From positions 135,515-199,514 of the forward strand of contig UQHZ01000001.1 in the NCBI GenBank assembly GCA_900541055.1: a stretch of 64,000 nt of DNA. Direction: 5' to 3'. A model generated the notes under the pieces. It was not told where the DNA came from, searched no databases, and saw nothing but the letters and a program-made list of their open reading frames with translations. The translations under genes and the position numbers were made by a program. The DNA is from an uncultured Collinsella sp. (GTDB lineage Bacteria > Actinomycetota > Coriobacteriia > Coriobacteriales > Coriobacteriaceae). Shown here one piece after another: positions 15,148 through 25,700 of the stretch. Numbering within the stretch: position 1 is the stretch's first letter; each line of letters opens with the position of its first letter.

Positions 15148-18100
15148 ATGGATCTTTCGACTTTGATGCCGCAACAGCTGCAGATCGTCAAAACGCTCGA
15201 CCGTCCGCTGTTTGTCTCGGCGGGCGCCGGTTCGGGCAAGACCTTTACCCTCACGCGCCGCATCGTCTACGCACTCTCTCCCGAATCCGGTCCGTTCGTT
15301 GAGCATCTGGACCAGGTGCTCGCTATTACCTTTACCAAAGATGCCGCGGCCGAGATTCGTGACCGCGTGCGCCGCGCGCTCATCGACGAGGGCATGGACG
15401 AGGAAGCACTGACCGTCGACGACGCGTGGATCTCGACCATTCACGGCATGTGCTCGCGTATCCTGCGCGCGCACGCGCTGGAGCTGGGCATCGATCCCGA
15501 GTTCACAGTGCTCACCGATACCGACGAGCTCATGGATCAGGCTGTCGAGCATGTGCTGGGTCGCGCAACGGCGCCCGATGCCGCCCCCGAGCTCGCGGCA
15601 TCGCTCAAGGCCCTCTACGCCTGGTATCCCATGGCGGGCGAGGGCGGTTCCTTTGGCGCCGGTACGACCATCAAGGGTCTGGTGCGCGACCTGCTGGAGC
15701 TGTCGAGTCAGTTGCCGGGCGGTATGGACGACGTGCGCGTGGCGCGCGGCCAGGCCGATACCTCTGCACTCGCCGATGCCTATCGCGCGGCGCTGGGCGC
15801 AAGCAAGGCCGCGACCGAGAAGGCGCAGGTGGCGCTCGATGCCATCGACGCGTTCGAGGCGAGCGGCAAGACCATGGTCGATGCGGCGCGACTCATGATG
15901 TCGTGCACCATGCCGCGCGCGAGCAAGGCATTCCCCAAGGAGCAGGTCGAGCTGCTCAAGGCCGAGGCCGCCGATGCGTTTATCAATATCGTGCTTGCCT
16001 GCGGTGGCCCGGCGCTCGATGCGCTGGTGGGTCTGGCCCGTTCCGTCGAGGCCGAGTATCGCGCATTGAAGGCTGCCCAGTCCGCCCTCGATAATAACGA
16101 CCTGCTGCGTATGGCCTACGAGGCCCTGCGCGATTACCCTGCCATCCGTGCTGCGTACGAGGGCCGCTTTAAGATGGTCATGATCGATGAGTTTCAGGAC
16201 ACCGACCAGATGCAGGTCGATTTGATTCGCTATCTGACGGGCGCGGGGGAGCGCGCGTTGTGCACCGTGGGCGATGCGCAGCAGTCGATCTACCGCTTCC
16301 GTGGCGCCGAGGTCGAGGTGTTCCGTCGTCAGGAGCGCAAGGTGGGCTCGTCTGCCGCGCCCGAGGCGACTGCCGTGGCCGATGCCCCTGCCGGCGAGCT
16401 CGTCAAACTCGTGTGCAACTTCCGCAGCCATGACGAGGTGCTGCGTTACGTGGCACGCGTCTTCGACGGCGATGACGGCGGCCTGATGCAGGGCTTTTTG
16501 GATCTTGAGGCGAGCGACGGCCGCAAGAACACGCTGGTGGCAGACGCTTCGCGTCGCCAGGCCCTCTTTGTTGCCGGCGGCAGTACGCAGGAGCGCACGC
16601 AGGCCAAGGCCCGCGCGATCGCCGAGCGATTCCGCGCGCTTGCCGATGCCGGCCAGCCCCAGGGCGGCATGGTACTGCTACTGGGCCGCATGACCAACGC
16701 CGACGTCTACGCCCAGGCCTTCCGCGATCAGGGGCTCGACTGCGTGATCGCAGGCGGCTCGGTCTTTGCCCAGGCAGCCGAGGTGCAGACGGTGCGTGCC
16801 CTGGTCTGCGCGCTCGCCAATCCGGCCGATACGGCGCAGGGCCTTATGCCACTGCTCGCCTCGCCGATGTTTGCGCTCGGTGCCCAGGAGTTCCTGGCGC
16901 TGGCGACCAAGCTCGATAGCGAGACAGGGGAGACCTCGCGCCGGAATATCGACATGGGCATCATGAGCGATTTCGACGTGCCGGGTTTGCAAGACTTGCC
17001 GCTTGTGACGCGCGCCCGCGAGGTGCTGCGGTATGCGCTTCGTCGCGTGGGCCGCGATTCGTTCGCCGCCATCGCGCGCGACGTGGTCAACGCCTCCGGC
17101 TGGTTTGTGCGTCTGGGACAGCGTGGTCCCGAGGGCAAGGCCATTGCCGCCAACGTGCTCAAGGCGCTCGACGCCGTGGCTGAGGCTGAGGCCGAGTTCG
17201 GCAACTCGCCGCGTTCCATCGCGCTTGTCTTCGACCGCTTCTTGGCGGGCAAGGAAGCCCCGGGTGCCCTCAACGAGGAAGGCGACGGCGCGGTGCGCAT
17301 CATGACGGTACATGCCTCCAAGGGTCTGGAATATCCGGTCGTGGCGGTCGCCGAGTGCTTTGGCGTGCGTAAGTCCTCGGGTGCGGCACAGATGGGTCGC
17401 GTCGAGGGCGGAGCGCAGGTCGTGGCACTGCCGGCACGCTTCGACGGCGTTAAGCTTGCCGACGGTACCTTTGTGAAGGGCGACGACGTCAAAAAGCAGT
17501 TTGAGCACGCGTTTAAGGGCAAGGGCACGTCGCTGTGGCTGCCGCCGGAGCTCATGGAGGACGTCTGTGCGACGGGTTCTCCCGCCGAGGCATTTGCTCG
17601 CCTGCGCAACGCCGACCTGCAGCTTTCGCTCGAGGAACGGGCCCGCTTGCTCTATGTTGCCATGACGCGTGCGCGCGAGCTGGTGATCTTGGCGATGGAT
17701 GCCGGCGTGAGCCGTGGCAAGGTGACGGCGCCGACCTTCGATGTCGAGACCGATCTGACCTACGACGTGCTGCGCCGTATTTTGCCGACGGACGCTCTGG
17801 ACATGCCGCAGCTCGATACCGACCGCCTGGTGTTCGACAACTCCCAGCCGGGCGACTACGAGCTCATATCGCTAGCAGACTTTACGTTTGGCGAGCAGGC
17901 GTTTGAGGCCAACGCTTCGCTGGATGCCGAGGGCAGGCTTGTTCGTGGCGATGCCGATGCAGATGCTGCCGACGATTCGGCCAGTACAATCGTCCCCGGT
18001 CCTGCCGACCCCGAGCCCGATGCGTTTGAGCTCGTGTATCCCCAGGCGGTGGGCGTGCGCATGGGCATCTGTCCGTTTCCGGTGCGTGACTCGTATAGCT

Positions 18101-18780
18101 ACTCGTCAATCGCTGCGGCGCTCCATGCCGAGACAGAAGACCGTGCCGCCGAGGCGCGTGTGCCCATGGACGAGTCCGGCGATGATGCAGAGTCGGATGG
18201 CTCGGAGATGACGGATGCAGACGTGGCTGCTGTCGAGCCCGCCGGCAATCCCATGGCGCTGGGCTCGGCCTTCCACGCCGCCTGCCAGTGGCTCATCGAG
18301 ATGGGTGCCGATGCGCTGCCCGCTGAGCGTGCCGACGCCCTGGCTCGCCTGTGGCACCTGACGCCAGAACAGCGCGAGCGCATCGATGTCGCTCTGGAGC
18401 GCTGGCTCAAGTCGTCGGTTCGTGCCGACCTGCTCGCGTGGCCGTGCGTTCGCGCCGAGGTGCCGTTCTTTTCGCTGGGCTGCGAGGACGAGGACATCGC
18501 TCGCTACGGCGCATATGCCGAAGGCGCCATCGATGCACTGGCGACGAACCCGGCGGATTCGTCACGCGCGCTGGTCATCGACTATAAGACGGGCGGCACG
18601 CCGGACGAGACGCCGGACCAGCTGCAGGAGAAGCACGCCCTGCAGGCGCGCGTCTACGCTGATGTTCTGAGCAAGGCGGGCTTTGAGGCTGTGACCGTCA
18701 AGTTCGTCCGCGTGGAGCAGACCGATCCGACTCTCTTCGTCAATCCCGCCGAGCCCCAAGTAGTCACCTACAACTTCTAG
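15148..18780 (+). CDS. addA: AddA-like UvrD/REP helicase-nuclease
   Basis: A 1210-residue ATP-dependent 3'-5' helicase with C-terminal nuclease. Walker A is SAGAGSGKTFTLTRRI (about residues 24-39), motif II is MIDEFQDTDQMQ (about 346-357), motif V-VI segments IMTVHASKGLEYPVV and RLLYVAMTRARELV are intact, and the nuclease Lys is in VIDYKTGG (about 1142). GGAGGGA precedes ATG 15148. An acidic, low-complexity stretch lies at about residues 920-1030. It is translationally paired with addB and a palindrome follows the gene. Confidence 0.92.
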   Translation: MDLSTLMPQQLQIVKTLDRPLFVSAGAGSGKTFTLTRRIVYALSPESGPFVEHLDQVLAITFTKDAAAEIRDRVRRALIDEGMDEEALTVDDAWISTIHGMCSRILRAHALELGIDPEFTVLTDTDELMDQAVEHVLGRATAPDAAPELAASLKALYAWYPMAGEGGSFGAGTTIKGLVRDLLELSSQLPGGMDDVRVARGQADTSALADAYRAALGASKAATEKAQVALDAIDAFEASGKTMVDAARLMMSCTMPRASKAFPKEQVELLKAEAADAFINIVLACGGPALDALVGLARSVEAEYRALKAAQSALDNNDLLRMAYEALRDYPAIRAAYEGRFKMVMIDEFQDTDQMQVDLIRYLTGAGERALCTVGDAQQSIYRFRGAEVEVFRRQERKVGSSAAPEATAVADAPAGELVKLVCNFRSHDEVLRYVARVFDGDDGGLMQGFLDLEASDGRKNTLVADASRRQALFVAGGSTQERTQAKARAIAERFRALADAGQPQGGMVLLLGRMTNADVYAQAFRDQGLDCVIAGGSVFAQAAEVQTVRALVCALANPADTAQGLMPLLASPMFALGAQEFLALATKLDSETGETSRRNIDMGIMSDFDVPGLQDLPLVTRAREVLRYALRRVGRDSFAAIARDVVNASGWFVRLGQRGPEGKAIAANVLKALDAVAEAEAEFGNSPRSIALVFDRFLAGKEAPGALNEEGDGAVRIMTVHASKGLEYPVVAVAECFGVRKSSGAAQMGRVEGGAQVVALPARFDGVKLADGTFVKGDDVKKQFEHAFKGKGTSLWLPPELMEDVCATGSPAEAFARLRNADLQLSLEERARLLYVAMTRARELVILAMDAGVSRGKVTAPTFDVETDLTYDVLRRILPTDALDMPQLDTDRLVFDNSQPGDYELISLADFTFGEQAFEANASLDAEGRLVRGDADADAADDSASTIVPGPADPEPDAFELVYPQAVGVRMGICPFPVRDSYSYSSIAAALHAETEDRAAEARVPMDESGDDAESDGSEMTDADVAAVEPAGNPMALGSAFHAACQWLIEMGADALPAERADALARLWHLTPEQRERIDVALERWLKSSVRADLLAWPCVRAEVPFFSLGCEDEDIARYGAYAEGAIDALATNPADSSRALVIDYKTGGTPDETPDQLQEKHALQARVYADVLSKAGFEAVTVKFVRVEQTDPTLFVNPAEPQVVTYNF

Positions 18781-18792
18781 TCCTCAGATAAC

Positions 18793-18854
18793 TTGCGGTG
18801 GAATACGGACTGTTTTGGCCAAAAAGCCGCCAAACAGTCCGCATTTCACCGCAA
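18793..18854. repeat. Second copy of the TTGCGGTGAAAT inverted repeat
   Basis: TTGCGGTGGAATACGGACTG followed by TTT pairs with the complement at 18832-18854 with two mismatches, both compatible with G-U pairing in RNA. The arms are nearly the same as at 7721-7783 but the loop differs. Confidence 0.85.
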
Positions 18855-18955
18855 CTGCAAGAGGAGCCGTGTTGGTTTGGCTAGGTTCGGGTGCCGTCCG
18901 CGCCGTGGGGTAAAATCGTTCAGTCAGAACACGAACCCGCATCGGAGCTCATCAC

Positions 18956-21900
18956 ATGGCATTCGTCCATCTGCACAATCACACTGTCTTTTCCATGCTC
19001 GACGGCGCAACCCGTATCCAGGATATGGTCAACCGCGCCGTTGAGCTGGGCATGCCCGCCGTGGCCATTACCGACCACGGCTACATGTATGGCGTGCCCG
19101 ACCTGGCGCTGGCCTGCGACGCCGTCAACCACAACACGCCCGAGTACAAAACCTGGAGCCACGACAAGGCCTTCTTGGAAAAGGACCGCCGCGACGAGCT
19201 GGTGGAGCCCGACCCCGAGGCAAACCCGCGCGAGCATGCCCAGTACGTCAAAGACATGGCCATGTGGGACGAGAAGGGCAACATCGACGAGCTCAAACCG
19301 CCCCTGGTCATCAAGCCCATCTTTGGCTGCGAGGTCTACTTTACGCCGGACGAGACCCTTGCCCGCGACCACAAGCCCGAGCTCTACCACATGATCCTTC
19401 TGGCCAAGGATCAGGAGGGCTACGTCAACCTAATGCAGACGGTCTCCGAGGCCGCCGTGCAGGGCTTTTACTACAAGCCGCGCGTGACGCTCGACAACCT
19501 GCGCCGCCATGCCAAGGGCATGATCTGCACGAGCGCCTGTATCGCGGGCATCATCCCCAAATACATCGACCGCGGCGACATGGAAGGCGCCATCAAGTGG
19601 GCCGAGACCTTCCGTGACACCTTCGAGCCCGGCGACTTCTACATCGAGATCCAGGAACACGGCATCACCACCGACAACGGCCTGACCGACGAGCAGATGG
19701 ACCGCACGCTCATCGACATCGCCAAGCAGGTGGGCGTCAAGGTTATCGCTACCAACGACTTCCACTACCTGCGCCGCGAGGACGCGCCCGTGCAGGACGT
19801 CATCATGTGCATCGGCATGAACGCCAAGGTTGACGACCCCAACCGCATGCGCATGACCGGCTCGGAGTTTTACATGAAGACCGAGGAGGAGATGCGGGCG
19901 ATGTTCCCGTATTGCCCCGAGGCCTGCGACAACACGCTCGAGATCGCCGACAAGTGCTACGTTGAGCTGGACTGGGACTCCATCATCCTGCCGCGCTTCC
20001 CGTTGCTCGATCCCGGCGAGACGCACGAGAGCCAGTTCCGTCGCGAGTGCGAGAAGGGCCTGCGCCAGCACTATGGTGACGACTGGGCCACGCGCGAGAT
20101 CGGTGGCGTCAACATCAAAGAGCGCTTTGAGTACGAATACAAGGTCATCTGCGACAAGGGCTTTGCCGCCTACTTCCTCATCGTTGCCGAGTACGTGCAA
20201 TGGGCCAAGGACAACGGCATCGGCGTCGGCCCCGGCCGTGGCTCGGCCGCCGGCGCTATCGTCGCCTACGCCATGAACATCACCGCGTTCGACCCGCTCG
20301 AGAACGGCCTGATGTTCGAGAGGTTCCTGTCCCCGCAGCGTACCGAGATGCCCGATATCGATATGGACTTCGACGATGAGCGGCGCCTCGAGGTCGTGGA
20401 GCACGTTCGTCAGCTCTACGGCCCCGAGAAGGTCACCCACGTCATCACCTACTCGACCATCAAGGCCAAGCAGGCCATCAACGACGCCGCGCGCGTCTTG
20501 GACTACCCGGTCTACATGGGCCAGCGCCTGTCCAAGATGGTCTCGAGCGACCCCAAGGTCAAGCTCAAGCAGGTGCTCGACAAGCAGCCCGGCAAAGAGG
20601 ATCTGTTTAACCCCGATTTTGCCGAGGCCTATAAAAAGGACGACGACGCCCGCCGCATCATCGACACGGCGCTCTCGATTGAGGGTCTCACCCGTGGCGA
20701 GGGCGTGCACGCGTGCGCCGTTCTGATCTGCCGCGACCCCGTCAACGAGCACGTGCCCACCAAGCTCGACACCAAGGGCGGCGTCGAGATTACCCAGTAC
20801 GAGGGCCATACCGTCGCCGACATGGGCCTGCTCAAGATGGACTTCTTGGGCCTGCGCACGCTGACGGTTATCTCCAAGGCCAAGGCAAACATCAAAAAGA
20901 ACTTCGGCATCGACATCAAAGAGGAAGAGATTCCCTTTGACGACCCCGAGATCTTTAAGCTCATGGGCTCCGGTCACACCGCCGGCGTCTTCCAGGTCGA
21001 GTCCGCCGGCATGACGGCCACGATCAAGAACATGAAGCCCACCGAGTACAAGCACGTCGTAGCATTGATCGCCCTGTACCGCCCGGGCCCGCTGGGCGCC
21101 GGCATGGTTTCGTCCTACATCAACCGTATGAACGGCAAGGAGCCGGCCGTCTCCTACGACGACCGCCTGGACGACATCCTGGGCGAAACCTACGGCACCA
21201 TGGTCTACCAGGAACAGGTTATGCTCATCTCCGTCGAGATGTGCGGCTTCTCCAAGGGCGAATCGGACTCGCGTATCCGTAAGCCCGTGGCTAAGAAAAA
21301 GATTAAGCTGCTCACGTCGACGGTGCTGCACTGGGAGGATGGCTCGGACGAGACCACCTACGACCACTGGATGAACGGCGCTATCAAGAACAACTACACG
21401 CGCGAGGTCGCCCAGAAGATTTGGGACGATGTTCTTGAGTTCGCGTCCTACGCCTTTAACAAGTCGCACTCCGCCGGCTACGCCATCCTGGTTATGCAGA
21501 CGGCGTGGCTCAAGGCGCACTATCCGCACGAGTACATGGCGGCCGTCCTGACGTCCTATACGGGTAAGACCGACAAGATCGTGCACTACGTCTCGGCATG
21601 CCGTCACGACGGCATCCCCGTGCTTTCGCCAGATGTCAACGAGTCCGGTACCGAGTTCACGGCTACCAAGGAGGGCGTGCGCTTTGGTCTGGCCGGCATC
21701 CGCGGCGTGGGCACCGGCGTGGCGCAGGCGATTATCGCCGAGCGCGAGGCGGGCGGCCCGTTTAAGACGCTGCACGACTTTGTCGAGCGCGTGGACTCGA
21801 GCCAGGCCAACCGTCGCGTGATCGAATCGCTGATCAAGGCAGGCGCCTTCGACTCCACGGGGTATCCGCGTCGCCAGATGATGCACTTTGTGGACAAGAA

Positions 21901-22759
21901 CAACCCCGAGAACATCATCGACGCCGCGGTAAAGCGCCAGAAGGACCGCGCGAGCGGTCAGACCTCGTTCTTCGATATGTTTGGCGACGTTGAGGGCTCG
22001 GGCTTTGAGGTGAGCGTGCCCGATCCGGATGGCCAGGAATGGGACCGCCACCTTAAGTTGAGCCAGGAGAAGGAGGTTCTGGGCATCTATGTCTCGGACC
22101 ACCCGCTGCGCCCGTTTGAGTATGCGCTAGCCAAGGCGCGCGACTTCTCGTTCTCGCAGATCGACACCGGCTACGAGGTTCAGAATCCTACGGGCGGCAC
22201 CATCAACCAGGAGATTCCCGAGGGCAAGGCGCTGTGGTGGGCCGGCATGGTCTCGAGCGTGTCCAAGCGCGTGACCAAAAACGGCGACCCCATGGGCATC
22301 GTGCAGCTCGAGGACATGGAAGGTGAGGCCACGGTCGTGGTGTTCCCCAAGACCTACAAGGAGGCCGAAGGGTATCTGTACGGCGAGGTCGATCCCGAGA
22401 CCGGCGCGCAGCTGTCTGACGCGTTTGTGCGCATTAAGGGCAAGCTCGAGCGCTCGGACCGCGGCGACCAGATCATCGCGCAGGAGATTGTGCCGCTGGA
22501 GCTTAGCGAGGAGAAAAACAAGCCCAAGGTCTTTGAGGTCATGGTGCCCAACAGCCGCTTTAGCCAGGGCAATATGGCGCGCCTGGCCACGGTGCTCACC
22601 ACCAACCCGGGCGGCGACCGCGTGGAGATCTTTATTGAGCAAGTCGACGGGCGCGTACTGCGTGCCGAGGTGCCGGCCAAGGTCAACGCACGCTCGATTC
22701 CGCTGCTGGCAGAGGCAAAGGCCATCGTCGGCAACCAAGGCCGTGTGACGGTTATCTAA
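18956..22759 (+). CDS. dnaE: DNA polymerase III subunit alpha
   Basis: The 1267-residue replicative polymerase. The N-terminal PHP domain starts FVHLHNHTVFSMLDGATRI. Catalytic aspartates are in MPDIDMDFDDERR, with GVGPGRGSAAGAIVAY before them. A helix-hairpin-helix region and an OB fold (ALWWAGMVSSVSKRVTKNGD) follow. It is longer than the common 1150-1180, mainly through an insertion of about 80 residues in the PHP domain (about residues 55-115) between PDLALACDAVN and KPIFGCEVYF. No intein motifs are seen. It stands between a palindrome and the SNF2 gene. Confidence 0.96.
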   Translation: MAFVHLHNHTVFSMLDGATRIQDMVNRAVELGMPAVAITDHGYMYGVPDLALACDAVNHNTPEYKTWSHDKAFLEKDRRDELVEPDPEANPREHAQYVKDMAMWDEKGNIDELKPPLVIKPIFGCEVYFTPDETLARDHKPELYHMILLAKDQEGYVNLMQTVSEAAVQGFYYKPRVTLDNLRRHAKGMICTSACIAGIIPKYIDRGDMEGAIKWAETFRDTFEPGDFYIEIQEHGITTDNGLTDEQMDRTLIDIAKQVGVKVIATNDFHYLRREDAPVQDVIMCIGMNAKVDDPNRMRMTGSEFYMKTEEEMRAMFPYCPEACDNTLEIADKCYVELDWDSIILPRFPLLDPGETHESQFRRECEKGLRQHYGDDWATREIGGVNIKERFEYEYKVICDKGFAAYFLIVAEYVQWAKDNGIGVGPGRGSAAGAIVAYAMNITAFDPLENGLMFERFLSPQRTEMPDIDMDFDDERRLEVVEHVRQLYGPEKVTHVITYSTIKAKQAINDAARVLDYPVYMGQRLSKMVSSDPKVKLKQVLDKQPGKEDLFNPDFAEAYKKDDDARRIIDTALSIEGLTRGEGVHACAVLICRDPVNEHVPTKLDTKGGVEITQYEGHTVADMGLLKMDFLGLRTLTVISKAKANIKKNFGIDIKEEEIPFDDPEIFKLMGSGHTAGVFQVESAGMTATIKNMKPTEYKHVVALIALYRPGPLGAGMVSSYINRMNGKEPAVSYDDRLDDILGETYGTMVYQEQVMLISVEMCGFSKGESDSRIRKPVAKKKIKLLTSTVLHWEDGSDETTYDHWMNGAIKNNYTREVAQKIWDDVLEFASYAFNKSHSAGYAILVMQTAWLKAHYPHEYMAAVLTSYTGKTDKIVHYVSACRHDGIPVLSPDVNESGTEFTATKEGVRFGLAGIRGVGTGVAQAIIAEREAGGPFKTLHDFVERVDSSQANRRVIESLIKAGAFDSTGYPRRQMMHFVDKNNPENIIDAAVKRQKDRASGQTSFFDMFGDVEGSGFEVSVPDPDGQEWDRHLKLSQEKEVLGIYVSDHPLRPFEYALAKARDFSFSQIDTGYEVQNPTGGTINQEIPEGKALWWAGMVSSVSKRVTKNGDPMGIVQLEDMEGEATVVVFPKTYKEAEGYLYGEVDPETGAQLSDAFVRIKGKLERSDRGDQIIAQEIVPLELSEEKNKPKVFEVMVPNSRFSQGNMARLATVLTTNPGGDRVEIFIEQVDGRVLRAEVPAKVNARSIPLLAEAKAIVGNQGRVTVI

Positions 22760-22787
22760 GCTACCCCGGGTGAGATTGGAGGAAGTG

Positions 22788-25700
22788 ATGGCGCAGGGGA
22801 CGTTTGTGCAGGCGCTCCGGAAAGAGGCGGCGCTGAGCGGCACCTTTATGAAGGGGCGTTCGCTCATGCTCAACGGCGCCGTGCTGTCGATCGAGGACAG
22901 CGGCTCGCGCTTCTCCAAAAACGTGACGGTTGAGGGCTCGGTGCGCGGTTCGCGTGGCGACCTGTACAAGACGCACGTGGCGCTCGACATGGACGAGCAC
23001 GAGGTGATCGACTACGACTGCGATTGCCCCGCCGCCTATCGTTACCCCGGTATGTGCAAGCACGCTATTGCCACGGCTCTGGCGTATTTGGATGCCAGCG
23101 GCGCCGAGCCCGTCGAAGGTTTGCGCACGCCGGTTCGCACGTTTACGGCGCAGCCGAAACAGCCCGCGCGCACCGCGCCCAAAGCGCCGGCCGTCAATCC
23201 CAACTTTCCCTTCCCGGCGCCCGTCCCCACGAGCCCCAGCCTCATGGCGGCGCTCTCCGATCTTTCGGACGCGCGCATGGATGAGCTGGCGAGCATGCGC
23301 CGCAAGCTTGCCGGTGCCGTTGACCCCGACGCCCCCAAAGCGGCGTTGGAGCCTTCGTTGGTGCCGTACTACAATCCGCTGTTCGCCGAGCGCTTTAGCT
23401 GGGCGCTCGAGCTTCGCATTCGCTGTGGATCGGTCTCCTACGTGGTCAAGGACATCGACGGCATGGCCGATGCCTACGTGCGCGGCGGCACCTTCTCGTA
23501 CGGCAAGAAGCTCACGTTTGTCCATACGCCCGAAGCCTTCGAAGACGTGTCGACAAAGCTGCTCAACCTTGTCGTGACGACAGTTGCCTATCTCGATGAC
23601 ATCACAAGCTCGCGTTCGGCGTCGTACGACTTTGCCCGCAGCGGTTTTGTCGCCGAGCGTCAGTTGCCGCTGTCCGAGCATAGCATCGTATATGTGCTGG
23701 ACCTGTTGCGCGGCCAGACCATCTCTTTTGAGCCCGCCTGGTCGCGGGGGACGACGACGCATCGCACCTATGACGTGGCGGTTGAGATGCCTCCGGAAGG
23801 GGAGGACGAGGCGCTGTCTGAGCGCCCACCGCTCCTTGCCGCCAAAATCGCGCCGGCGGCTGGTGGCAGCTACGATCTACGCCTGCCGGCCGATGCATAC
23901 TGCTTTGCTTCGGGCGACGTTGCCTATCTGGTCGACACCCGCCGTGCGCGCCGCGCCGATGTAGCGTTTGCCCAGCATGCGGCGCCGTTCCTATCGCGCT
24001 TACTGCCCTGTCGCACGCCGATCCATATCGCTGTCGACCAGGTGGGGGAGTTCTGTCGTATGGCGCTGCCCATTTTGCGCGACTATACCGACCTTACCGC
24101 GCCCGCCGCGCTCGATACCGTGGCGCCCGAGCCGAGCTTTGCTATGGCGATCGGCGTCGACGATGGGCTTGTGACCTGCAAAATTACGGTTGCCTACGGC
24201 GACTGGTCGGCAGATCTCTTTAGCCTGGGCGCTCCGGGCAGCCCCTTCGAAGAGCAACGCCCCGGCGTGCCGCCCCGCGACGAGGTGGCAGAGTTTCGTG
24301 TTATGGACACGGCGGCCCTGTACTTCGATTTCTACGAGGGCGGTCTGGCGTTTGAGGAGCGCGATGACGAGAGCTTGTTCTGCCTGCTGACCGAGGGCCT
24401 GTCCGCCCTGTCCGAGCTGGGTGAGGTCATGCTCAGCGACCGTCTGCGCCAGATTTCGGTGCGACCCGCGCCCAAGCTCTCGGTTCGTGCGACCGTCAAG
24501 AGCAATCTGCTCGACGTCGAACTGGGCGCGAGCGGCCTTTCGGCGTCAGACCTTGCCATCTACCTCGACTCCTACAAGCGTCACCAGACGTTTGCGCGCC
24601 TTACGTCCGGCGACATCATTCGTTTGGACGAGGGTGCCCGATCCGCGTTTGGCCTTGCCGAGGATCTGGGGGTCGATGCTGTTGACCTGCTCGACGGCGT
24701 GTCGCTTCCCGCGTCGAGCACCCTGTTCGTCGATAGCATGCTCGCGCGCACGCCCGCGCTCGAGGCCGATCGCGACGCTGCGTTCCGCCGTACCGTCGAG
24801 CGTCTGGACACGCTCGGCAAGATGGACTTTACGGTGCCGGCATCGCTCAAGGCAACGATGCGCGGCTACCAGGTCGACGGATACCAGTGGCTCGGCTCGC
24901 TCGAACACCTGGGCCTTGGCGGCATCTTGGCCGACGACATGGGCCTGGGCAAAACGCTGCAGATGATCGCGCATATCCTGGCGCGCGTGGAAGCGGGGGA
25001 CATTAAGCCCACGCTTGTGGTGTGCCCTGCGTCGCTCGTGTACAACTGGACTGCCGAGCTGGAGCGCTTCGCCCCGTCGCTCGATGTGTGCGCCATCGTG
25101 GGCGCCAAGGCCCAGCGTCGCGTGCAAATCGCCGGCGTGGCCGAGCATAACGTGGTCGTGACGTCGTATGACCTTATGCGGCGCGATATCGACGAGTACG
25201 TCGAGCAGGACTTTGCCCGCGTGGTACTCGATGAGGCCCAGTACATTAAAAACCCGCTCACCCAGGTGGCGCGTGCCACCAAGCGCCTGCCGGCCGGCGT
25301 GCGCTTTGCCCTGACGGGCACGCCCATCGAAAACCGCCTATCCGAGCTCTGGAGCATCTTCGACTTTTTGATGCCGGGCCTACTTGGCACGCGCGAGTCG
25401 TTTGCCAAGCGCTTCGAAAGCCCGGTCGAGCATGCCGAGGGCGACAGTGCCGCCCGCCTGCAAGCGCTCGTGTCGCCGTTTGTGCTGCGCCGTGTCAAGG
25501 AAGACGTGGTGGCCGACCTGCCCGAGAAGATCGAGGATACGGTCATGGCGCAGCTTACCGGCGAGCAGCGCAAGCTCTACCTGGCCAACCAGGACCGCAT
25601 CGCCCAACAGGTGCAGCACCGCGAGTCATCCGAGTTTAAGAAAGACAAGCTCAAGGTGCTCGCCGAGCTCACCAAGCTGCGCCAGATCTGCTGCGACCCG

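Noticed and set aside
13474..16431. 985-residue open frame on the minus strand across addB and addA
   Set aside because: It runs antisense to two clear repair genes, has a biased His/Arg/Gly composition and no domain; a GC-rich shadow frame.
19430..22102. 890-residue minus-strand frame inside dnaE
   Set aside because: Antisense shadow of dnaE with repetitive Val/Leu/His content and no recognisable motif.
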